A stretch of 64,000 nucleotides of DNA, from contig NZ_BAEI01000011.1 of NCBI RefSeq assembly GCF_000241325.1, forward strand, positions 62,001 through 126,000, given 5' to 3'. The notes below the pieces were generated by a model, which worked only from the letters and a program-made list of their open reading frames with translations, had not been told where the DNA came from and did not search any database. A program made the translations under genes and the position numbers. The DNA is from Gordonia polyisoprenivorans NBRC 16320 = JCM 10675. GTDB taxonomy: Bacteria > Actinomycetota > Actinomycetes > Mycobacteriales > Mycobacteriaceae. Shown piece by piece: positions 42,868-52,108 of the stretch (position 1 is its first letter; each line of letters opens with the position of its first letter).

Positions 42868-44463
42868 ATGCGCACATTCTCTCGCCGTCAGGTGCTCGCC
42901 GGTGCCGCCGGCGCCGGGGTCACCGGGGTGATCGCCTCCACCGCCGGGGTCGGCCGCGGCTTCGCGACGCCGGGCCGAGCCGTTCCGACCACACGCGAGG
43001 AACACCGCGTCGTGGTGATCGGCTCCGGATTCGGTGGGGGAGTCACGGCCTTACGGCTGACCCGTGCCGGGGTGCCGGTGGTGCTCCTCGAACGCGGACG
43101 ACGCTGGCCGACCGGACCGAATTCGACGACCTTCCCGAGTGCCACCCATCCCGACAAGCGCATCCTCTGGCACCAGTCGACACCACAGGTCTTCGGTCGT
43201 CCGCTGTCGGTGGAACCCTATGTGGGCCTGTTCGAATCGATTGCCGGACAGAACATGACACCCATGGTCGCCGCCGGCTGGGGTGGGGGCTCACTGGTCT
43301 ATCAGGGCATGACCCTGCAACCGTCGGAAGAAGTGTTCGGCGCGCATTTCCCCGCCGGTCTCGACTGGCCGTCGATGAACGGCACCTACTATCCGCGGGT
43401 CGCACGCATGCTCGGCGCGCAGGTCGCCCCCGACGCGTTGATCCGCACCCCCAACTACCGGGTCGTCCGCGAGTTCGCCGCCCATGTGCGGCGCGCCGGA
43501 CTGCCGGTGCAGAAGATCCCGATGCCGATCGACTGGAACTATGCCCTGGCCGAGGTGGCCGGGAAGATGCGCCCGTCCTACACCAACGGCGACGGCGCGA
43601 TCGGCGTCAACAACGGCGGCAAACACAGCGTCGACGTCACCTACCTGGCGCAGGCGGAACAGACCGGACTTCTCGATGCCCGAATCCTGCACGACGTCAC
43701 CGAGATCCACCGCGAACCGACCGGCCGCTGGCGCGTGACGGCGAACCGGACCGATGAGACCGGCCGGGTCCTCGAGACCGTGATCCTGTCCACCCCGACG
43801 TTGTTCCTCGCCGCCGGCTCGATGAACACCAGCCGAATGCTGGTGCGCGCCGGGGCAACCGGAGCGATCACCGATCTCCCGGACGCCGTCGGCACCGGCT
43901 GGGGCACCAACGCCGACCGGATCTACATCTGGAATGCCCCCACCGCCGATTTCGGTGCGGCGCAAGGGGGCCCGGTTGTGTACGGCAGCCTCAACTGGTC
44001 CGACCCGCAGCACGCGTTCACCGTCATCCAGGCGTCCATCCCGCCGATCCCGGTCAACACCCACTCCACGATGATGGTCGCCTACGGCGTCAGCGCCGGG
44101 CGCGGACACTTCATCTACGACGCCGCCACCGACCAAGCGGTCCTGCAATGGCCGCACGAAGGGGACTCGATACTCCAAAACCGTTACATCACCCCGGCGG
44201 TGAACCGCATCGCCGGACCGGACTCCACCCTGATCGACACCAACGCGGTGCTCCCGTCGACCTGGCATCCGCTCGGCGGCGCGTCCATGGGCACCGTGTG
44301 CGACCTGGAAGGTCGGGTGCACGGCCAACGCGGACTCTACGTCGTCGACGGTGCACTGATGCCCGGCACCTGCGCCGCCTGCAACCCGTCGATGACCATC
44401 GCCGCGGTCGCCGAACGCGCGCTGGACCGCATCATCGCCACCGACGTCGGCTCACTCATCTGA
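42868..44463 (+). CDS. Secreted GMC-type oxidoreductase, cholesterol oxidase-like
   Basis: A 531-residue protein. The N-terminus MRTFSRRQVLAGAAGAG is a twin-arginine signal, so it should be exported folded with its FAD. The FAD motif is HRVVVIGSGFGGGVTALRL; GWGGGSLVYQGM, STWHPLGGASMG and ACNPSMTIAAVAERAL follow the GMC cholesterol oxidase (ChoE/ChoD) pattern. The enzyme would oxidise a 3-hydroxysteroid with O2. An ATG seven codons upstream is less likely. It converges with the TetR gene with a 12-bp overlap. Confidence 0.82.
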   Translation: MRTFSRRQVLAGAAGAGVTGVIASTAGVGRGFATPGRAVPTTREEHRVVVIGSGFGGGVTALRLTRAGVPVVLLERGRRWPTGPNSTTFPSATHPDKRILWHQSTPQVFGRPLSVEPYVGLFESIAGQNMTPMVAAGWGGGSLVYQGMTLQPSEEVFGAHFPAGLDWPSMNGTYYPRVARMLGAQVAPDALIRTPNYRVVREFAAHVRRAGLPVQKIPMPIDWNYALAEVAGKMRPSYTNGDGAIGVNNGGKHSVDVTYLAQAEQTGLLDARILHDVTEIHREPTGRWRVTANRTDETGRVLETVILSTPTLFLAAGSMNTSRMLVRAGATGAITDLPDAVGTGWGTNADRIYIWNAPTADFGAAQGGPVVYGSLNWSDPQHAFTVIQASIPPIPVNTHSTMMVAYGVSAGRGHFIYDAATDQAVLQWPHEGDSILQNRYITPAVNRIAGPDSTLIDTNAVLPSTWHPLGGASMGTVCDLEGRVHGQRGLYVVDGALMPGTCAACNPSMTIAAVAERALDRIIATDVGSLI

Positions 44464-45030
44464 GGGTGTCGACGCCGCCGCGGTGGGCATGGCCTCGAGG
44501 GCGGGCCGGAGCCAGCGGTCGAGGAAAGCGCGCAATTCGGCGTCGGTGCGGGCGGCGTCGTCGACGACCACCAGCGACAGGCTCAGCAGGGCCGTCATGT
44601 CGACGATGTCGTCGACGTGCGGTGCGTACTGCGGCGACGCCACGATGATCGGGTGCAGGATCTGCGTGGCGACCTCCCGGGTCCTCGACATCGCGCCGTC
44701 ATCGAAGAACGGATGGCTTTCCTGCGAGGTCATGAGCATCGACAGAGCCGGATCGGCGGCGGCCATCGAACGGCCGGCGACGATGAATTCGACGAGGTAG
44801 TCGGTCAGATCGGTGATGCCCTCGAGCCGCGCGTGGATGGCGCCCATCGCGGTGATCGCGAGCTCGCCGAGCGCCTGGGAGACGAGATCCTCGCGGGAAC
44901 CGAAGATCGAATACACCGTCTGCCTCGACACGCCCGCCGACGCGGCGACGGCCGCGATACTCGCCCCGGCAAAACCCTCAGTGGCGATCAGGCTGAGCGT
45001 CGCGTCGATGATCTTCCCTCTCGAACGCAT
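44452..45030 (-). CDS. TetR-family transcriptional regulator
   Basis: A 192-residue protein starting MRSRGKIIDATLSLIATEGF, with the helix-turn-helix ASIAAVAASAGVSRQTVYSIFGSREDLV. The remaining helical domain binds an unknown ligand. It converges on the cholesterol-oxidase-like gene; the related GGAAACA/AGAAACA sequences in the two GMC promoters are possible targets. Confidence 0.85.
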   Translation of the reverse strand: MRSRGKIIDATLSLIATEGFAGASIAAVAASAGVSRQTVYSIFGSREDLVSQALGELAITAMGAIHARLEGITDLTDYLVEFIVAGRSMAAADPALSMLMTSQESHPFFDDGAMSRTREVATQILHPIIVASPQYAPHVDDIVDMTALLSLSLVVVDDAARTDAELRAFLDRWLRPALEAMPTAAASTPSDE

Positions 45031-45187
45031 GCCCTCGATTATGACGCCGCGTCCGCACCCGCCCGGCCGCGCCACGCTGGGCCGGTGGGTTGTGTGCCGG
45101 GCCTGCGCACCGACCGCCTACTGTGGGCTGCACGACCTGCCGCCACCGGCGGGTCTCGGCTCACGTCGACAGGGGAGGTCCAGACCA

Positions 45188-45625
45188 ATGAGTGTGGTGC
45201 GCCATTCGTCCACGATCGAGGTGGCACGCGACCGCGTGTTCACCTACATCAACGACTACGAGAACGTTCCGGAGTACATGTTCGGGATTCATCAGTTCAC
45301 TCCGCGGACAGACCTGACCAGCGGCAAGGGCTCGGTCTTCGACGTCGCGATCAAGGCGGGACCGAAGACCCTCAAGTCCACGGTCGAGACCGTCGAGTGG
45401 GTCGAGAACGAACTCATCGTGCTCAGGGCCATCGAGGGCTTCCAGGCCAACACCACCTGGCGCTTCGCCGACCTGGATGCGGGCGGTACCAAGGTCGACG
45501 CCGAATTCGAGTACATCCTGCCCGGCGGTCTGGCCGGAAAAGCGCTGGGCGCGATCATGGATCCGTTCGCGGCCCAGGCGATCAAGCACACCGACGCCAA
45601 GCTGCGCTCGGCGCTCGCGGAGTAG
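45188..45625 (+). CDS. SRPBCC family protein
   Basis: A 145-residue protein starting MSVVRHSSTIEVARDRVFTYINDYENVPEYM, with the strand-rich pattern and the long C-terminal helix (AIMDPFAAQAIKHTDAKLRSAL) of the SRPBCC/polyketide-cyclase-like fold, which encloses hydrophobic ligands. GGGGAGG is upstream. It is followed after 6 bp by an SDR gene, so the two may act on the same lipid or steroid-like compound. It is not a close relative of the toxin-like SRPBCC at 1564-2001. Confidence 0.75.
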   Translation: MSVVRHSSTIEVARDRVFTYINDYENVPEYMFGIHQFTPRTDLTSGKGSVFDVAIKAGPKTLKSTVETVEWVENELIVLRAIEGFQANTTWRFADLDAGGTKVDAEFEYILPGGLAGKALGAIMDPFAAQAIKHTDAKLRSALAE

Positions 45626-45631
45626 TCGCGC

Positions 45632-46468
45632 GTGGTGAATGTGGCCGCGACGTTGTTCGACCTGGCGCAGCGGCGATCGTTGTTGCCGGGCCCGGTGGAG
45701 AACGCGGTGACCGGACCCGGTCGTGATGTCTCCGGCCTGACGGTGCTGGTGACCGGTGCCTCGGCAGGTATCGGGCGCGAAGCGGTGCGTGCGCTCGCCG
45801 CGCGCGGCGCCCATCTCATCGCCGTCGCCCGCCGCTCCGACGAGCTGCGGTCATTGGCGTCGGAGACCGGATGCGACCACATCGTCGCCGACCTGTCCGC
45901 CGAGGCCGGCGTGGCAGCGCTTCTCGACGAACTCGGTGATGGGCGGATCGATGTCCTGGTGAACAACGCGGGACGATCGATCCGCCGGTCGATCCTCGAC
46001 TCCACCGATCGGCTGCACGACTATCAGCGGACGATGTCACTGAACTACTTTGCCGCGGTCCAACTCTCGCTGGGTCTGCTGCCCGGGATGGTCGAGCGCG
46101 GATCCGGCCAGATCGTGAACATCTGCACGTGGGGCCTGATGGCGGGAACGTTCCCACGCTTCTCCGCCTACGCCGCGTCCAAGAACGCCCTCGGGATCTT
46201 CGGACGCAGCCTCAACGCCGAACGTCCACACCCCGGCGTCTGCGCCACCAACGTCTACTACCCACTGGTGCGGACCGAGATGATCGCTCCCACAGCGGAA
46301 TACGACGACGTACATGCGCTCGACGTGGCCGAGGCAGCGAACTGGATCCTCCGCGCGATCACCCACCAGCCCGAGGAGGTCGCACCCGCGGCCCTGCGTG
46401 CGGTGCTGCCCGTCCTCGACTACCTCTCACCGGCGGTCGCCGACCGCGCCATGCGCTCCCTGACCTGA
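45632..46468 (+). CDS. Short-chain dehydrogenase/reductase
   Basis: A 278-residue SDR with a 30-residue N-terminal extension. TGASAGIG (41-48) and NNAG (111-114) are intact, as are Tyr180 and Lys184 (YAASK). Where family members have Asn-x-Ser-Ser this protein has NICT (163-166), so the catalytic Ser position is Thr166. Activity is not excluded, but may be changed. Starts at GTG, 6 bp after the SRPBCC stop. Substrate unknown. Confidence 0.8.
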   Translation: MVNVAATLFDLAQRRSLLPGPVENAVTGPGRDVSGLTVLVTGASAGIGREAVRALAARGAHLIAVARRSDELRSLASETGCDHIVADLSAEAGVAALLDELGDGRIDVLVNNAGRSIRRSILDSTDRLHDYQRTMSLNYFAAVQLSLGLLPGMVERGSGQIVNICTWGLMAGTFPRFSAYAASKNALGIFGRSLNAERPHPGVCATNVYYPLVRTEMIAPTAEYDDVHALDVAEAANWILRAITHQPEEVAPAALRAVLPVLDYLSPAVADRAMRSLT

Positions 46469-46623
46469 GCGCACCGGGACCGAGCTCGTAACAAAGCCCT
46501 CGCGCCGGGCGTGATCGTGCGCTAACCTCGGCAGTGCGACTGGCGCAGCCGGAATCGACCGGCAAGGAGCACGTTCGGAGACATCGTCCGCCTGGGTGTC
46601 GATCCCCGACGAAGGAACGTGCC

Positions 46624-48030
46624 ATGGCCCGATCACAACCCATCACTGCCGCACATCCCAGCGATGCCGCACACCCCGCGCAGACCGGCCGCCACCACGT
46701 GGTGATCATCGGCTCGGGTTTCGGCGGGCTCGCCGCGGCTCGCCGACTCGCCCACGCCGATGTCGACGTCACGGTCATCGCCCGCACCACCCACCACCTG
46801 TTCCAGCCGCTGCTGTATCAGGTGGCCACCGGGCTCATCTCGCAAGGCCAGATCGCCCCACCGATGCGGGTGATCCTGCGCAATCAGCGCAACGCGCGGG
46901 TCGTCCTCGGCGACGTGGAGAGCATCGACCTCCAGCAGCGCAGGGTCACCTCGCATCTGCTCGACCGCGAACTCACCACCGGTTACGACAGCCTCATCGT
47001 CGCCGCGGGTGCCGGCCAATCCTATTTCGGTAACGACCATTTCGCGGAGTTCGCACCCGGTCTCAAGACCATCGACGACGCCCTCGAACTCCGCGGACGT
47101 ATCCTCGGCGCCTTCGAACAGGCCGAGTTGTCCACCGATCCCGACGAGCGTGCCCGCCTGCTGACGTTCGTGGTGGTCGGCGCAGGTGCGACCGGGGTGG
47201 AGATGGCCGGGCAGATCGCGGAGATGGCGGCCAAGACGCTGCGCGGCGCCTTCGACTCCATCGATCCGACGCAGGCGCGGGTCATCCTCCTCGACGCGGC
47301 GCCGTCGGTACTTCCGCCGTTCGGGCGCAAGCTCGGAGGACGGGCTGAAAAGCGTTTGCGCTCACTGGGAGTCGATGTCCAACTGGGGTCGATGGTCGTC
47401 GACATGGATTACGACGGGCTGGTGGTCAAAGACCCCGACGGCACCACCCGACGCATCGAGAGCCAGTGCAAGGTGTGGTCGGCGGGTGTCGCGGCCAGCC
47501 CACTCGGCCGCCATCTCGCCGAGCAGAGTGGGGCCGAGACCGACCGCGCCGGACGGGTCCGGGTGCAGCCCGATCTCAGTCTGCCCGGCCACGCCGAGGT
47601 GTTCGTCGTCGGCGACATGATGGCACTCGACGGGGTGCCGGGCCAGGCCCCGGCGGCGAACCAGTCCGCGCGGTACGCCGCCGACACCATCATCGCTCGG
47701 CTCAACGGCAGTCTGCGGGCTCGAAGGCCGTTCTCCTACTGGGACAAGGGGTCGATGGCGACGGTCTCGCGGTACTCGGCGGTCGCCAGCGTGCCGATCC
47801 CCGGGACGTCGCGGCACATCGAGTTCTCCGGTTATCTCGCCTGGCTCGGATGGCTGTTCCTGCACCTGATCTACCTCGTCGGATTTCGCAACCGCTTCAC
47901 CACGCTGATCGATTGGCTCTTCGCGTTCACCTCGCGCAGCCGCAACCAACTCGCGGTCACCGAGCAGCAGGTGTTCGCGCGCACCGTGATCGACCGGCTC
48001 GAGGAGATCGAGGAACGCGGCGCCGCCTGA
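46624..48030 (+). CDS. ndh: Type II NADH dehydrogenase
   Basis: A 468-residue flavoprotein with two Rossmann motifs: VVIIGSGFGGLAAARRL for FAD and FVVVGAGATGVEMAGQIAE for NADH. HLFQPLLYQVATG and VFVVGDMMALDGVPGQAPAANQSARYAA are further NDH-2 signatures. The hydrophobic C-terminus (YLAWLGWLFLHLIYLVGFRN) anchors it to the membrane. It passes electrons from NADH to menaquinone without pumping protons. A GTG 90 bp upstream is in frame, but lacks family similarity; the ATG has AAGGAA upstream. Confidence 0.92.
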   Translation: MARSQPITAAHPSDAAHPAQTGRHHVVIIGSGFGGLAAARRLAHADVDVTVIARTTHHLFQPLLYQVATGLISQGQIAPPMRVILRNQRNARVVLGDVESIDLQQRRVTSHLLDRELTTGYDSLIVAAGAGQSYFGNDHFAEFAPGLKTIDDALELRGRILGAFEQAELSTDPDERARLLTFVVVGAGATGVEMAGQIAEMAAKTLRGAFDSIDPTQARVILLDAAPSVLPPFGRKLGGRAEKRLRSLGVDVQLGSMVVDMDYDGLVVKDPDGTTRRIESQCKVWSAGVAASPLGRHLAEQSGAETDRAGRVRVQPDLSLPGHAEVFVVGDMMALDGVPGQAPAANQSARYAADTIIARLNGSLRARRPFSYWDKGSMATVSRYSAVASVPIPGTSRHIEFSGYLAWLGWLFLHLIYLVGFRNRFTTLIDWLFAFTSRSRNQLAVTEQQVFARTVIDRLEEIEERGAA

Positions 48031-48051
48031 GGCGCCGCCGGGGGCGAGCGC

Positions 48052-49011
48052 CTACAGTTTCGCCAACGCCGGCGTCAGCTTGTCGATCGCCCACGGCACC
48101 GAGTAGATCGTGGGTCCGCCGAACGCCGACGCGGTGTCGTTGGTGAGGAACACCGTCGTGCCGCGGCGCACCGCGGGCAGCGAATCCCAGCCGGGTATCG
48201 CATCGAACGCCTCGGGCCCGCCGACCAGCGGCCAGAAGATCAGCAGGTCCGAAGCGAAGATGTCGATACGTTCGGCCGACACGATCGTGCGTGCGCCACC
48301 GGGCGCGAGCCCTTTGACCGCCGGGTCGAGAACCAGGCCGAGCTCGGCGAGCAGTTTCGCGGAGGGGTCGGTGTCGCTGGTCACCACACCGAACTGATTC
48401 TGCGGGGTCAACTGTCCGAAGGTGAACGACTTGCCCTGGCTCGCCGGGTATTTCGCCTTGGTGGCCGCGATCTGCTGCTCGACCTCGGCGACGGCCTCAT
48501 CGGCCTGCTGTTGCTTGCCGAAGATTCGGCCGGCTGTCGTCATCACGTCCTGCCAGCTGTCGGTGACGGTGTCGGTGGCCATCACCGGGATCGTCGGGGC
48601 GATCCGCGTCAGACGGTCGTAGGCCGCACGATCGGGCAGGTATCCGGCGAGGATCACCTGCGGGGCGAACCGCGCGATCGCGGCGACGTCGGGGGTACCG
48701 GCCTCCACGTCATAGGTGACGATCGTCGACGAGTGCTCCGGCGTCCAGGCGAAGCGATTGTTCGGGCCCGAATACCCCTGCGCGAGGAACTCCGCGGTGA
48801 TCGGGACTCCGAGGCGGATCAGCGAATCCGACCACGCGCCGCCGAAGGTCACGACCTTGGTCGGATCGCTCGGAATCGTCGTCGATCCGTACTGGTGCTC
48901 GACGGTCACGGTCTCTCCCGCGGACCCGGCCGGGTCGTCGGGGGAGGAGCACCCGAGAAGGGCGACGAACACCAGGGTCAACAGGCCGGCGAGAACTCCA
49001 CGAGCACACAT
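48052..49011 (-). CDS. Iron-siderophore ABC transporter substrate-binding lipoprotein
   Basis: A 319-residue FecB/FhuD-type protein. The signal peptide ends in LLGC (Cys21) for lipid attachment. TVTVEHQYGSTTIPSDPTKVVTFG opens the binding domain, and IARFAPQVILAGYLPDRAAYDRLTRIAPTIPV is characteristic. Permease and ATPase are not adjacent. An IdeR-like iron box begins 5 bp upstream of the ATG, so expression should rise in low iron. Confidence 0.88.
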   Translation of the reverse strand: MCARGVLAGLLTLVFVALLGCSSPDDPAGSAGETVTVEHQYGSTTIPSDPTKVVTFGGAWSDSLIRLGVPITAEFLAQGYSGPNNRFAWTPEHSSTIVTYDVEAGTPDVAAIARFAPQVILAGYLPDRAAYDRLTRIAPTIPVMATDTVTDSWQDVMTTAGRIFGKQQQADEAVAEVEQQIAATKAKYPASQGKSFTFGQLTPQNQFGVVTSDTDPSAKLLAELGLVLDPAVKGLAPGGARTIVSAERIDIFASDLLIFWPLVGGPEAFDAIPGWDSLPAVRRGTTVFLTNDTASAFGGPTIYSVPWAIDKLTPALAKL

Positions 49012-49015
49012 CTCG

Positions 49016-49034
49016 TTAGGTTAGGCTAAATCGC
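49016..49034 (-). promoter_or_regulatory. IdeR/DtxR iron box
   Basis: TTAGGTTAGGCTAAATCGC on the plus strand matches about 13 of 19 positions of the TTAGGTTAGSCTAACCTAA consensus; one half is perfect. It directly precedes the FecB-like lipoprotein start. Confidence 0.7.
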
Positions 49035-49184
49035 CCGTATCGGACAAGGTCGACGCGGGCGTGACGACGCCATTGCTCGCCACCGATGCCGTCCGGACGT
49101 TCGGGTTAATCCCACGGTGACCGAAAGTCTGTGCCGCGTACGCGCCCGGACGCCGTCGACGTACTCGAGCAGCTCCTGACTTTC

Positions 49185-49214
49185 TTGCCGTGTGCGGCGC
49201 CGCCGACCTACCGT
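49185..49214 (+). promoter_or_regulatory. Promoter upstream of the riboswitch
   Basis: TTGCCG (49185-49190), 18 bases, TACCGT (49209-49214). Transcription from it would begin close to the 5' end of the aptamer. Confidence 0.45.
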
Positions 49215-49221
49215 GAATCGA

Positions 49222-49300
49222 CCATCTGGAGCGACCGAGAGACCCGGCTCGTCGACGTCGCAGCAACCCCAGAGGAGGGTGCTAACGCCGGGATCGATGG
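49222..49300 (+). ncRNA. Candidate S-box (SAM-I or SAM-I/IV type) riboswitch
   Basis: P1 can form from CCATC (49222-49226) and GATGG (49296-49300). Between them lie GGAGCGACCGAGAGACCC, a GCGAC/GTCGC stem (49231-49235 with 49256-49260), a CGAG/CTCG stem, AGCAACCCC and GGGTGCTAACGCC. The GCAACC and GGTGCTAA blocks are the conserved S-box core. The 3' P1 arm touches GGGAG (49299-49303), the ribosome site of the next gene, so SAM binding should block translation. Recognised by eye; a covariance-model search with S-box families would decide it. Confidence 0.75.
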
Positions 49301-49310
49301 GAGTCGGCTC

Positions 49311-50474
49311 GTGCCATTTCATGACCATGCCCCGTTGTCGGTGCTCGATCTCGCGCCGATCAGTGAGGGCTCCAATCCTGCTGCCGCACTGGCCAACACG
49401 ATCGACCTCGCGCAGCACGCCGAGCAGTGGGGGTATCGCCGCTACTGGGTCGCCGAACATCACTTCGTCGCGGTGGCCGGCTCCAATCCGGCCGTCCTGA
49501 TCGGTCAGATCGCCGGTGCCACCACCACCATCCGGGTCGGGTCGGCGGCGGTTCAGGTCGGCCAGACGACCGCGGTCTCGGTCGTCGAGTCCTTCGGTCT
49601 GCTCGACGCCTTCCATCCCGGCCGCATCGACCTGGGTCTCGGACGCTCCGGTCAGCGGCGCGCGGAAGCGGTCACGGCGACACCCACGCCGTCGACACCC
49701 ACGCCTTCGACACCTGCGGTGACCCTGCCGAGCATTCCCCGCCCGAGTCGCGTCGTCGACGGTGTGGTGCTCCCCGAACCGTTCGATGTGTCGGCGCTGC
49801 TGGCGAATTCGCGTCTGGCGCGCAGCTTCGAGGTGCTCACCCAGCCCGGTGCGCAGACCCCCGATTTCGCCGAGCAGGTCGCCGACATCGCCGCATTGCT
49901 CGAGGGCACCTATCGCAGCCCGTCCGGTCTCGAACTGCATGCGGTGCCCGGTGAGGGCGCCGACGTCGAGCTCTGGATCTTCGGTAGCAGCAAGGGTCAG
50001 AGCGCTCAGGTGGCCGGCGCGCGCGGACTGCCCTTCGTCGCCAACTACCACGTGAGCCCCGGCACGACGCTCGAAGCGGTGCAGGCCTATCGCGCCGCCT
50101 TCCGGCCGTCGGCGGTACTCGCCGAACCGTACGTGGTGGTCTCGGCCGATGTGGTGGTCGCCGAGGACGACGACACCGCACGCCATCTCGCCTCCACCTA
50201 CGGGCACTGGGTGTACAGCATCCGCAGCGGCCACGGTGCCGTCGAGTACCCGGATCCGGCCACCGCGCCACCACTGGACGACGAGCAGCGCGCACTGGTC
50301 GCCGACCGCCTCGAGACCCAGTTCGTGGGCAGCCCCGACACCGTCGTCGAGCGCTTGGCTGCGCTCGGAAAGCTGACCGATGCAGACGAACTCGTGATCA
50401 CCTCGGTCACCCATGATCACGGTGACCGGCTGCGCTCGCACGAACTCCTCGCCAAGAAATGGGGCCTCATCTGA
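49311..50474 (+). CDS. LLM-class flavin-dependent monooxygenase 1
   Basis: A 387-residue luciferase-like protein. GTG start chosen because GGGAG lies 7 bases upstream and residues VPFHDHAPLSVLDLAPISEG align with the family N-terminus. YRRYWVAEHHF, GQTTAVSVVESFGLLDAFHPGRIDLGLGRSGQ and LPFVANYHVSP are typical. A Thr-Pro-Ser insert near residue 125 comes from a 15-bp DNA tandem repeat. First gene of the riboswitch operon; its stop overlaps the next start (TGATG). It probably uses FMNH2 and O2 to open a carbon-sulfur bond or similar. Confidence 0.82.
   Translation: MPFHDHAPLSVLDLAPISEGSNPAAALANTIDLAQHAEQWGYRRYWVAEHHFVAVAGSNPAVLIGQIAGATTTIRVGSAAVQVGQTTAVSVVESFGLLDAFHPGRIDLGLGRSGQRRAEAVTATPTPSTPTPSTPAVTLPSIPRPSRVVDGVVLPEPFDVSALLANSRLARSFEVLTQPGAQTPDFAEQVADIAALLEGTYRSPSGLELHAVPGEGADVELWIFGSSKGQSAQVAGARGLPFVANYHVSPGTTLEAVQAYRAAFRPSAVLAEPYVVVSADVVVAEDDDTARHLASTYGHWVYSIRSGHGAVEYPDPATAPPLDDEQRALVADRLETQFVGSPDTVVERLAALGKLTDADELVITSVTHDHGDRLRSHELLAKKWGLI
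49679..49717 (+). repeat. 15-bp tandem repeat in LLM monooxygenase 1
   Basis: GACACCCACGCCGTC and GACACCCACGCCTTC followed by GACACCTGC (2.6 units). It encodes the TPSTPTPSTP insert in a surface loop. Confidence 0.85.
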
Positions 50475-52102
50475 TGCGTGGCATCACCACCACCGTCGCC
50501 CGTACCGCGACGGCATCCGTTGCCGCGCTGGCCGTATTCGGCCTCGCCGCATGCGGCGGGGGCTCCTCGCAGTCCGACGACGCCGGCCCGCCGGTCTCCG
50601 GTGGCACGCTGCGCTACGGCCTCTCCGACGCGCCCACCTGCTCCGACCCCGCCCAGAGCGCCACCAACCAGACGATCTACGTGACCCGTCAGATCGTCGA
50701 CTCACTGACCGACCAGGTACCCGGAAGCGGTGACCTGAAACCGTGGCTGGCGCAGAGCTGGGAGGTCAGCCCCGACGCCAAGACCTTCACCTTCCACCTC
50801 AAGCCCGACGTCACCTTCAGCAACGGCACCCCGCTGACCGCCGACTCGGTCAAGAAGAACTTCGACGCCATCGTCACCACCCTTGGTGGTGCCAAGGCTC
50901 CCTTGGCCGCAACATATCTCAGCGGCTACACCGGCACCACCGTCGTCGACCCGTTGACCGCACGGGTCGAGTTCTCCGCACCGAACGCGCAGTTCCTGCA
51001 GGCGACCTCCACCCCGCAGCTCGGCATCCAGGCCGACGCGACCGTCGCCGCCACACCCGAACAGCGGTGCCAGGGCACCAACATCGGCTCCGGGCCGTTC
51101 GTCTATTCCGCATGGCAACAAGGCCGTTCGGCCGCCCTGCGCAAACGCACCGGATATCAATGGGGCTCGGCGGTGTTCACCCACACCGGCGACGCCTACC
51201 TCGACGGGATCGACTTCACCGTCGTCCCCGAGTCGGGTGTGCGCACCGGCTCGCTGGGCTCCGGTCAGCTCGACGTCATCAGCGATGCCCTCCCCAACGA
51301 CAAGGCACAGATCTCCTCGGCCGGTGGCAAGGTACTCACCGCGGTGAACCCCGGCGTGCCATTCGGCCTGCAGCCCAACGTCTCCCGCGGAGTACTCGCC
51401 GACGAACAGGTCCGCACCGCACTGCTCCCGGCGATCAACCGCACCGAACTCGTCGACACCGTGCTCGACAAGGACTTCCACCCGGCGACCGGGGTGCTGG
51501 CCGCCAACACTCCGGGTTTCCACGCCGAGACGGCGGCGCTGACCTTTGACGCCGCCAAGTCCCGGCAGCTACTCGACGCCGCGGGCTGGCGGCCCGGCCC
51601 GGATGGCATTCGCGTCAAAGACGGCCGGCGCCTGTCGTTCTCGGTGCTCTACAGTCCGGTGTTCGCCGGCAACCAGGCGATCCTCGAACTCGTCCAGCAG
51701 CAGCTGAAGAACGTCGGCGCCGACATGGCGCTCGACGTGGTGCCGGCGGCCGAGGCCACCGTCCGACAGAACGCCGGCGACTACGACGCGATCTACTACA
51801 ACGTGACCCGTGCCGACGGGGATATCCTGCGCACCCAGTTCGGATTGACCACCCGAAACCTGAACCGGCGCGGTCCGATTCCCGCGTTGGATACGGCACT
51901 GGCGCAGCAGCAGAGCACCACCGACACCGCCGCTCGCAACGCGGACCTGGCCACCGCCCAGACCCAGATCATCGAGCACGGACTGTTCCTGCCCACCATC
52001 GAACTCTCCCAGGCCATCGGTGCCGCGAGCACCGCGCACCAGGTGTCCTTCGACGCCTCGGCACGCCTGCAGTTCCACGACACCTGGCTCTCGGGTCGGT
52101 GA
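50474..52102 (+). CDS. Family 5 (Opp/Dpp-type) substrate-binding lipoprotein
   Basis: A 542-residue protein. Signal peptide with lipobox GLAAC (about residue 27), then SGGTLRYGLSDAPTCSDP, LAQSWEVSPDAKTFTFHLKPDVTFSNGTPLTADSVKKNFD and GSGPFVYSAW, the signatures of family 5 binding proteins for peptides, nickel or small organics. Start ATG shares bases with the previous stop. It supplies the permeases that follow 6 bp downstream. Confidence 0.88.
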   Translation: MRGITTTVARTATASVAALAVFGLAACGGGSSQSDDAGPPVSGGTLRYGLSDAPTCSDPAQSATNQTIYVTRQIVDSLTDQVPGSGDLKPWLAQSWEVSPDAKTFTFHLKPDVTFSNGTPLTADSVKKNFDAIVTTLGGAKAPLAATYLSGYTGTTVVDPLTARVEFSAPNAQFLQATSTPQLGIQADATVAATPEQRCQGTNIGSGPFVYSAWQQGRSAALRKRTGYQWGSAVFTHTGDAYLDGIDFTVVPESGVRTGSLGSGQLDVISDALPNDKAQISSAGGKVLTAVNPGVPFGLQPNVSRGVLADEQVRTALLPAINRTELVDTVLDKDFHPATGVLAANTPGFHAETAALTFDAAKSRQLLDAAGWRPGPDGIRVKDGRRLSFSVLYSPVFAGNQAILELVQQQLKNVGADMALDVVPAAEATVRQNAGDYDAIYYNVTRADGDILRTQFGLTTRNLNRRGPIPALDTALAQQQSTTDTAARNADLATAQTQIIEHGLFLPTIELSQAIGAASTAHQVSFDASARLQFHDTWLSGR

Positions 52103-52108
52103 CCGGCG

